Positions 58,902 to 64,000 of a stretch of DNA of 64,000 nt are shown piece after piece. This stretch comes from an uncultured Collinsella sp. (lineage in GTDB: Bacteria > Actinomycetota > Coriobacteriia > Coriobacteriales > Coriobacteriaceae): the NCBI GenBank assembly GCA_959020715.1, contig CAUESV010000007.1, forward strand, positions 36,461 through 100,460, in the 5' to 3' direction. A program made the position numbers and the translations under genes. Below the pieces are notes generated by a model. It had not been told where the DNA came from and did no database searches. It saw only the letters and a list, made by a program, of their open reading frames with translations. Within the stretch, counting starts at the first letter, position 1. The number at the start of each line of letters is the position of its first letter.

Positions 58902-61241
58902 GTGGCTCAAGATAAGTTCGACGTGGGTGGCATGACATGCGCCGCCTGCCAGGCGCACGTGGACCGTGCCGTGAGCAAGCTCGACGGCGTCCAAAGCGTC
59001 GCGGTCAATCTGCTCGCCGGCTCTATGCTGGTGGACTACGACCCTGCGCAGGTCACCCCCGACGACATCTGCACCGCTGTCGATCGCGCTGGCTACTCGG
59101 CCTCGCCCGTCAGCACGGGCACCGACGCCGCCCAAAGCGGCGGTACGCAAGCCGGGTCCGGCGCCGCCCGTATGGAGTCGCCCACCAAAAAGCTGAAGGC
59201 CGCCGCCTCCGCCATGCGCACCCGCCTTATCATCTCGATCATCTTCCTCATCCCGCTGTTCTACATAGGCATGGGGCACATGCTCGGCTGGCCGCTGCCC
59301 GGCATCTTCACCGACCACACCCACAGCATGACGCTCGCACTCACCGAGCTCGTCCTGCTCATTCCCATCGTCTACGTCAACGACGCGTACTTTATCAACG
59401 GGTTTAAATCGCTCGCGCACGGCGCGCCCACCATGGACGCGCTCATCGCCGTCGGCGCCACCGCCTCCATCGCCTGGTCGCTCTATGCCATGTTTATCAT
59501 GGCCGACCAGCTAGCCGCAGGTCAGGTGCACGAGGCCATGATGACGAGCATGGACAACCTCTATTTTGAGAGCGCCGGCACCATCCTGTCGCTCGTCACC
59601 GTGGGCAAATACCTCGAGACGCGCAGCAAGTCCAAGACCGGCGGCGCTATCGAGGCGCTCATCGACCTGGCACCCAAGACCGCGACCGTCGTTGCCGACG
59701 ACGGCACCGAAACCACCGTCGACGTCGACGCCATCCTGCCCGGCCAGGTGCTGCGTGTGCGTCCCGGCGAGTCCATCCCCGTTGACGGCGTGGTGCTCGA
59801 GGGCAGCTCGGCCGTGGACGAGAGCGCGCTCACCGGCGAGTCCATCCCCGCGGAAAAGGCCGCCGGCGACACCGTCAACGCTGCCACGGTCAACCGCACC
59901 GGATCGTTTACCTTCCGTGCCACGCGCGTGGGCGCCGACACGTCGCTTGCCAAGATCATCCAGCTCGTCGAGGACGCCAACGCCACCAAGGCGCCCATCG
60001 CCCGCCTGGCCGACAGGGTCGCCGGCGTGTTTGTGCCCGTGGTGTTTGCGATCTCGGCCGTGACCTTTGCGGTGTGGATGGCACTGACCGGCAGCATAAA
60101 CGAGGCGCTCACCTCCGCCGTGGCCGTGTTGGTGATCAGCTGCCCGTGCGCGCTGGGCCTGGCCACGCCCGTCGCCATTATGGTCGGCACCGGCAAGGGC
60201 GCCGAGATGGGTATTCTGTTCAAGAGCGCCGAGGCGCTAGAGAACCTGCGCAGCGTGGGCACCGTAGTGCTCGATAAGACGGGCACCGTCACCCGCGGCA
60301 AGCCGGCCGTGACCGATATCGTGGTTGCCGCACGCGCCGACGGCTCGCCCACCATGAGCGAAAAGGCGCTGCTCAAGCTGGCCGCCGCGTTGGAGCGCTC
60401 GAGCGAGCACCCGCTGGCCGAGGCGATTATGGCCGAGTGCGAGTCGCGCGGAATCGTCGCGCGCATGGTCGAGGACTTTGCTGCCGTGCCCGGGCGAGGC
60501 GTTACGGCGCGCGAGGGGCAAAACGCCATTGCCGCTGGTAACGTGTGCCTGATGGACGAGCTAGGCGCGAAGGTGCCCGCCGGCCTTGCCGAACAGTTCG
60601 CCGCCGAGGGCAAAACGCCGCTGTTCTTTGCCAAGAACGGCGAGCTTGCCGGCACCATTGCCGTGGCTGACGAGGTCAAGGAGACGAGCGCCGAGGCCAT
60701 CGCCGCGCTCCGCAAGCTCGGCGTCGACGTGCGCATGCTCACCGGCGACAACCGCGTCACCGCCGAAGCGATCGCCCGCCGCGTGGGACTGAGTAGCGAG
60801 CAGGTCATCGCCGACGTCCTCCCCGCCGACAAGGAGCGCCATGTGCGCGAGTTGCAGGACGCGGGCGGCAAGGTCGCCATGGTGGGCGACGGCATCAACG
60901 ACTCCCCCGCCCTGGCGCGCGCCGACGTGGGCCTTGCCATCGGCACCGGCGCCGACATCGCCAAGGAGGGCGCCGACGTGGTACTCATGCGCAGCGACCT
61001 CATGGATGTCGCCCGCGCCATCGAGCTTTCGCGCGCCACGATCCGCAACATCAAGCAGGACCTGTTCTGGGCGCTGTTCTACAACGGCATCGGCATTCCG
61101 CTCGCCGCGGGCGTGTTCTTCCCTCTCACCGGATGGCAGCTCTCGCCGATGTTTGGCGCCGCAGCCATGAGCCTGTCGAGCGTGTGCGTCGTGTCCAATG
61201 CACTGCGCCTAAAATCCTTTAAGCCTAAAGTGGCAAAATAG
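58902..61241 (+). CDS. copA: copper-translocating P1B-type ATPase
   Basis: Start is GTG 58902 after AAAGGAG. The 779-residue pump has one N-terminal heavy-metal domain (GGMTCAACQAHV, C13 and C16), eight predicted membrane helices, the actuator TGES (SALTGESIPAEK), the ion-channel CPC motif in VISCPCALGLATPV, the phosphorylated Asp in VVLDKTGTVTRGK, the HP motif SSEHPLAEAI, and MVGDGINDSPAL in the hinge. CPC with MTCAAC indicates Cu(I)/Ag(I) export. It is first in a copA-copZ-csoR module and is preceded by a CsoR-type operator, so copper induction is expected. Confidence 0.96.
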   Translation: MAQDKFDVGGMTCAACQAHVDRAVSKLDGVQSVAVNLLAGSMLVDYDPAQVTPDDICTAVDRAGYSASPVSTGTDAAQSGGTQAGSGAARMESPTKKLKAAASAMRTRLIISIIFLIPLFYIGMGHMLGWPLPGIFTDHTHSMTLALTELVLLIPIVYVNDAYFINGFKSLAHGAPTMDALIAVGATASIAWSLYAMFIMADQLAAGQVHEAMMTSMDNLYFESAGTILSLVTVGKYLETRSKSKTGGAIEALIDLAPKTATVVADDGTETTVDVDAILPGQVLRVRPGESIPVDGVVLEGSSAVDESALTGESIPAEKAAGDTVNAATVNRTGSFTFRATRVGADTSLAKIIQLVEDANATKAPIARLADRVAGVFVPVVFAISAVTFAVWMALTGSINEALTSAVAVLVISCPCALGLATPVAIMVGTGKGAEMGILFKSAEALENLRSVGTVVLDKTGTVTRGKPAVTDIVVAARADGSPTMSEKALLKLAAALERSSEHPLAEAIMAECESRGIVARMVEDFAAVPGRGVTAREGQNAIAAGNVCLMDELGAKVPAGLAEQFAAEGKTPLFFAKNGELAGTIAVADEVKETSAEAIAALRKLGVDVRMLTGDNRVTAEAIARRVGLSSEQVIADVLPADKERHVRELQDAGGKVAMVGDGINDSPALARADVGLAIGTGADIAKEGADVVLMRSDLMDVARAIELSRATIRNIKQDLFWALFYNGIGIPLAAGVFFPLTGWQLSPMFGAAAMSLSSVCVVSNALRLKSFKPKVAK

Positions 61242-61269
61242 GCTCACCATTACGTCCATTTAGAACGGG

Positions 61270-61363
61270 TTTTCCAGGTGCCCGAGATTGATCTGAAAGA
61301 GGAGCGACGCGTACTTTGGTACGCGAGCGACGGCTTGAAGGTCAAGGTCGGGTGCCTGGAAAA
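61270..61363 (+). ncRNA. 94-nt nested inverted-repeat element between copA and copZ
   Basis: Outer arms TTTTCCAGGTGCCCGA (61270-61285) and TCGGGTGCCTGGAAAA (61348-61363) pair with 14 of 16 matches plus G-T wobble. A second stem, TTGATCT with AGGTCAA, lies within, and the tip is a perfect hairpin GCGTAC-TTTG-GTACGC (61309-61324) flanked by GAGCGAC on both sides. Such layered pairing suggests a structured RNA or a dispersed repeat in the copA-copZ message. No known RNA family is recognised. Confidence 0.5.
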
Positions 61364-61388
61364 GCCGACACAACAGAGAGGAATACCC

Positions 61389-61610
61389 ATGCGATACACA
61401 ATCAAGACTTCCGGCCTCATGTGCGGCCACTGCGACGCCACCGTCGAGACGGCGTTGCTCAACGTAGCCGGCGTGACCGACGCCGATGCCGATCACGAGA
61501 CTCAGACCGTACAGGTGGAGTGCGCCGATACCGTGACCGCCGAGCAGCTCGCTGCCGCCGTCGAGGGCGCCGGCGAGAAGTTCCACGCCCTGTCTGTAAC
61601 CGCCGCGTAG
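61389..61610 (+). CDS. copZ: copper chaperone, heavy-metal-associated domain protein
   Basis: The 73-residue protein has the ferredoxin-like HMA fold with the metal motif GLMCGHCDATVE (C12 and C15), two repeats of beta-alpha-beta, and no membrane segment. It would hand Cu(I) to CopA. ATG 61389 follows AGAGGA at 5 nt; the frame is open upstream to 61278 through a structured element, but that extension lacks support. It lies 147 nt after copA. Confidence 0.92.
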   Translation: MRYTIKTSGLMCGHCDATVETALLNVAGVTDADADHETQTVQVECADTVTAEQLAAAVEGAGEKFHALSVTAA

Positions 61611-61658
61611 CAGCTGCCGCGCCAACAGACACCGCCGCCCAACCAGCCCCCTCAGAAG

Positions 61659-61720
61659 TTGCGGTGAAATAGTTCCGGTTAAACGCTTTAAGCCTTCAAG
61701 CAGGAACTATTTCACCGCAA
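61659..61720. repeat. 62-nt palindrome, TTGCGGTGAAATAG family, copy 2
   Basis: Perfect 18-bp arms (TTGCGGTGAAATAGTTCC and complement at 61703-61720) enclose a 26-nt loop, with CTCAG/CTGAG pairing further outside. Outer 14 bp are identical to the element at 32818-32880. It lies between copZ and csoR. Confidence 0.88.
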
Positions 61721-61766
61721 CTGAGGGTGAGGCATTTGAAGGATTGACCAGAAACGAGGACCCGCC

Positions 61767-62039
61767 ATGATGGCAGACCACAAATCGGTGACCCGCATGC
61801 TCAAGACGGCACGCGGTCAGATCGACGGCATCCTGCGGATGGTCGAGGAGGACCGCTACTGCGTCGATATTTCCACGCAGCTCATGGCAACGCAGGCGCT
61901 CATTGCGCGCATCAACGCCGACGTGCTCAAAGCGCATATCGAGGGCTGCGTGACTTCGGCAATCGAATCGGGCGACGAAGACCTCAAAGCCGCCAAGCTC
62001 GCCGAGATCGAACGCGTCGTCGACAAGCTCTCCAAGTAA
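61767..62039 (+). CDS. csoR: CsoR family copper-sensing repressor
   Basis: The 90-residue four-helix-bundle protein has the Cu(I) ligands C32 (RYCVDIS), H57 and C61 (KAHIEGC) in the correct spacing and the family motif ARGQIDGILRMVEEDRYC. Copper binding should release it from the GC-rich palindrome upstream of copA. Start is ATG 61767 or 61770 after GAGG. Palindromic elements lie on both sides of the gene. Confidence 0.95.
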   Translation: MMADHKSVTRMLKTARGQIDGILRMVEEDRYCVDISTQLMATQALIARINADVLKAHIEGCVTSAIESGDEDLKAAKLAEIERVVDKLSK

Positions 62040-62106
62040 TTGGTGCAAGGGAGACAGGTACGTTTGCGCCACCTTGGTGCAGATTTACCTGTCCCCCTTG
62101 CACCAA
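62040..62106. repeat. 67-nt near-perfect palindrome after csoR
   Basis: Twenty-one-nt arms beginning TTGGTGCAAGGG (62040-62060) pair with 62086-62106 with a single A-C mismatch. The right arm contains the CTGTCCCC core shared with other intergenic palindromes, and the mismatch falls in the same GGAGAC/GTCCCC position as in the element at 28639-28707. It overlaps the last base of the csoR stop codon. Confidence 0.85.
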
Positions 62107-62151
62107 AAGGGGTATAAAGGCGTGCAGCATATCGAACGAAAGGCAATTCGC

Positions 62152-62625
62152 ATGAATGACTTTATGAAAGGTCGTAACGGCGCCGACGAGCTCACCATCG
62201 TACTGGGCTTCATAGGAATTATTTTCGCGATGGTCGGATCGATGGCCCGCCACCAGTGGCTCAGCTGGATCGCCATCGCCGTAATCGTACTCGGCGTGCT
62301 GCGTGGCCTGTCCAAAAACATCGACGCCCGCCGCAAGGAAAATGATTCCTTCGTTGCCGCGACTGCCAACGTCCCCTGCCTGGGCAAATTCGTCGCCAGC
62401 TTGGGCGGCGGGACTGCGGCTTCCAACGCCTCGCGCGCGGCCGGCACCAGCAAGGAAGACTTTGAGCGCGCCAAGCGAACGGCCAAGAAGATGTGGAAGG
62501 GCCGCAAGACCACGGCGTACCTCAAGTGCCCCAACTGCGGCCAGATGCTGTCCGTCCCCAAGGGCAAGGGCAAGATCCGCGTCACCTGCCCCAAGTGCCA
62601 TGCCAAGATGGAGACGCGCTCCTAG
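62152..62625 (+). CDS. small membrane protein with C-terminal zinc ribbon
   Basis: The 157-residue protein has two N-terminal membrane helices (ELTIVLGFIGIIFAMVGSMA and WLSWIAIAVIVLGVLRGL) and a basic cytosolic linker. A C-terminal zinc ribbon follows with LKCPNCGQMLSVPKGKGKIRVTCPKCHAK. ATG 62152 follows AAAGG. This layout is common in uncharacterised Coriobacterial and Firmicute proteins. Function is unknown; proximity to the copper genes may be coincidental. It is followed by a strong terminator, which could end the whole cop-csoR unit. Confidence 0.8.
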   Translation: MNDFMKGRNGADELTIVLGFIGIIFAMVGSMARHQWLSWIAIAVIVLGVLRGLSKNIDARRKENDSFVAATANVPCLGKFVASLGGGTAASNASRAAGTSKEDFERAKRTAKKMWKGRKTTAYLKCPNCGQMLSVPKGKGKIRVTCPKCHAKMETRS

Positions 62626-62644
62626 CCGCCATACCATGGGACAA

Positions 62645-62685
62645 ATAAAAGCCGAGGTCTCGCACTGGGACCTCGGCTTTTTCTA
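62645..62685 (+). terminator. rho-independent terminator
   Basis: AAAAGCCGAGGTC pairs with GACCTCGGCTTTT (loop TCGCACTGG), followed by TCTAATTA; 20 nt after the zinc-ribbon gene. The symmetric A/T tracts let it work in both directions, serving also the convergent amidohydrolase gene. Confidence 0.9.
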
Positions 62686-62733
62686 ATTATGACAAAAGGA
62701 TTGCCCCCCTTGTCGCATCGCCATATCGCGCGC

Positions 62734-64000
62734 TTACGCCACGCCGTCGCGGGCAAGTTCCTCAGCCAGCGCTTCGGCCGGCATGGCCATAATCGCGTCG
62801 AGCTCGGCATCGACCTCGGGAATACGCTTCACCCTGAGCTTGCGCACCAGATCGCCGCGGCACATTACGTGTACCGGCTCACGCAGGGCACACAGATCAT
62901 CCAGAGGATTCTCGCGCGTCACCAGGATATCGGCGGCCTTGCCGCACTCGATCGTACCGGTCTCGCCGCCCAGCCCCAGCAGCTCGGCATTGACTTGCGT
63001 AGCCGTATGCAGTGCAAAGGCATTGCTCACGCCCACGTACTTGGCAAAATAGGCCACCTCGCGCCACATGTCGTACTGCGTCACAAACGGGCAGCTCGAG
63101 TCCGTGCCCAGGCCCACCTTAACGCCAGCTTCCAGTGCGGCACGGGCGCTCTCGATGATGCCCGAGCACACGATGTCGCCGTTCTTCTTTTGCGTATCGG
63201 TCGAATGGGTCTTTTCCGGGTCGAGCAGCACAAACGGCAGCGCTGGGCTGATAGTGCAGGTAACGCTTGGCGCACGCCCCTCGAGCTGCGTGCCCGCGGC
63301 GCCGCGGTACAGCTCCAGGATCTTGGGAGTCATCGGGGCACCGTGCTCGATCGTATCGACGCCGGCCTCAAGCGCGGCCTTCACGCCCTCGGCACTCTCG
63401 ACATGGGCCATAACCGGCAGGCCCACCTCGTGCGCCGCCTTGCACGCCGCCGTGGCAACCTCCACCGGCATGCGCAGCACGCCCGGCTCGCCCACCTCAG
63501 TCGCATCGAACACGCCGCCCGTCACGAACAGCTTGATGACATCGGCACCGCGCGCATACAGGTCTCGCACCTGCTCGGCCGCCTCGACGGGGCTGTTGGC
63601 CACCTGCGCGAACAGCCCCGCGCCATGGCCACCCGGCACCGTAACGCCCGTTCCCGGCGCTACCAGACGCGGACCCTGATACTTGCCGGCGTCGATAGCG
63701 TCGCGCACGGCGATATCGGCAAACAGCGGATCGCCCGCGCCGCGCACCGTGGTCACGCCGCTTGCCAGCTGCTGCTGGGCACTGCCCTTGAGGATGCGGC
63801 GGACGATGGCACGGCCCACGGGATTATCGAGCTTCTTCATCAGCGCACCCGCATCGCCGGCCGAGACAGGCTTGCCCGAGCCGCACAGGTGCACGTGCAT
63901 ATTGATGAGACCGGGCATGAGATATGCACCCGCCAGGTCGATAACCTCGGCACCCGCGGGAGCCTGCGCCACAGCACTCGGCCCCATCCAGGTGATGACG
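62734..64000 (-). CDS. amidohydrolase family protein (imidazolonepropionase/prolidase-like), 5' end missing
   Basis: The frame ends at 62734 and stays open to the window edge; an ATG at 63987 is preceded in frame by VITW, so the true start is beyond base 64000. The visible 420 residues form the TIM-barrel of the metal-dependent amidohydrolases: LINMHVHLCGSGK (HxH), DVIKLFVTGGV (carboxylated Lys), PVMAHVESAEG and TIEHGAPMTP (metal His), and LGTDSSCPF (catalytic Asp). The beta-sandwich returns at the C-terminus (IECGKAADILVTRENPLDD). The pattern fits the Xaa-Pro dipeptidase/imidazolonepropionase-like subgroup; substrate unknown. Confidence 0.9.
   Translation of the reverse strand, partial: VITWMGPSAVAQAPAGAEVIDLAGAYLMPGLINMHVHLCGSGKPVSAGDAGALMKKLDNPVGRAIVRRILKGSAQQQLASGVTTVRGAGDPLFADIAVRDAIDAGKYQGPRLVAPGTGVTVPGGHGAGLFAQVANSPVEAAEQVRDLYARGADVIKLFVTGGVFDATEVGEPGVLRMPVEVATAACKAAHEVGLPVMAHVESAEGVKAALEAGVDTIEHGAPMTPKILELYRGAAGTQLEGRAPSVTCTISPALPFVLLDPEKTHSTDTQKKNGDIVCSGIIESARAALEAGVKVGLGTDSSCPFVTQYDMWREVAYFAKYVGVSNAFALHTATQVNAELLGLGGETGTIECGKAADILVTRENPLDDLCALREPVHVMCRGDLVRKLRVKRIPEVDAELDAIMAMPAEALAEELARDGVA

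Noticed and set aside
1..64000. tRNA or rRNA genes
   Set aside because: No cloverleaf with GTTC-A and CCA-end features or conserved rRNA segments was recognised on either strand; a tRNA scan was not run.

Overview
The window looks like chromosome from a high-GC, Gram-positive-type anaerobe of the Coriobacteriia, most likely Collinsella or a close relative (inference). The reasons are AGGAGG-type ribosome binding sites before most genes, frequent GTG/TTG starts, a PTS-rich fermentative gene set, a soluble [FeFe]-hydrogenase, a GAAC-N4-GTTC SOS box and many short intergenic palindromes. No rRNA, tRNA, CRISPR array, transposase or phage module was seen.

Layout. 1-5.3 kb: the end of an ADP-ribosylglycohydrolase, two small unknown ORFs, a frameshifted SHOCT-domain gene, a double zinc-ribbon protein, a CDF metal exporter and a PASTA-like membrane protein. 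5.4-15.7 kb, all minus strand: formate-tetrahydrofolate ligase (fhs), the ruvC-ruvA-ruvB Holliday-junction operon behind a LexA box, a NadE-like protein that has lost its catalytic motifs, a superoxide-reductase-family protein and a SWIM/SNF2 helicase. 15.7-29.1 kb, minus strand: dnaE, an AT-rich MFS transporter, a DUF3284-like protein, an addB-addA recombination operon and a YerC/TrpR-like regulator. 29.4-40.8 kb: holin-like membrane protein, Rrf2 regulator divergent from cysK, mnmA, M42 peptidase, fucO, a LURP-one/tubby-like protein, YoaK-like protein, YgiQ radical SAM protein, CPBP protease and an orphan RelB-type antitoxin.

41.2-47.3 kb is a tight minus-strand operon: a GltD/NfnB-like flavin oxidoreductase with a NuoF-type iron-sulfur segment, a multi-cluster [FeFe]-hydrogenase, a Tat-type lipoprotein solute binder and a permease-ATPase fusion. 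An ABC importer joined this way to a hydrogenase is the most unusual gene context here. 47.5-52.3 kb is an alpha-glucoside PTS operon (EIIA, LicT-type antiterminator, EIICB, GH4 6-phospho-glucosidase) with a long, structured leader. 52.4-54.7 kb is a DEAD-box helicase with a very long RG-rich tail.

55.3-58.6 kb holds an FHA-domain gene and a Ser/Thr-kinase gene whose kinase domain is separated by one in-frame TAG from a membrane/DUF6273-like half. The locus is bracketed by arrays of 57-nt hairpins repeating every 80-81 nt (three copies before, two after), with a further unrelated 57-nt palindrome between the two genes. 58.8-62.6 kb is a copper module (CsoR-type operator, copA, copZ, csoR) with a palindromic element after each gene, followed by a small zinc-ribbon membrane protein. 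A truncated amidohydrolase gene runs off the right edge.
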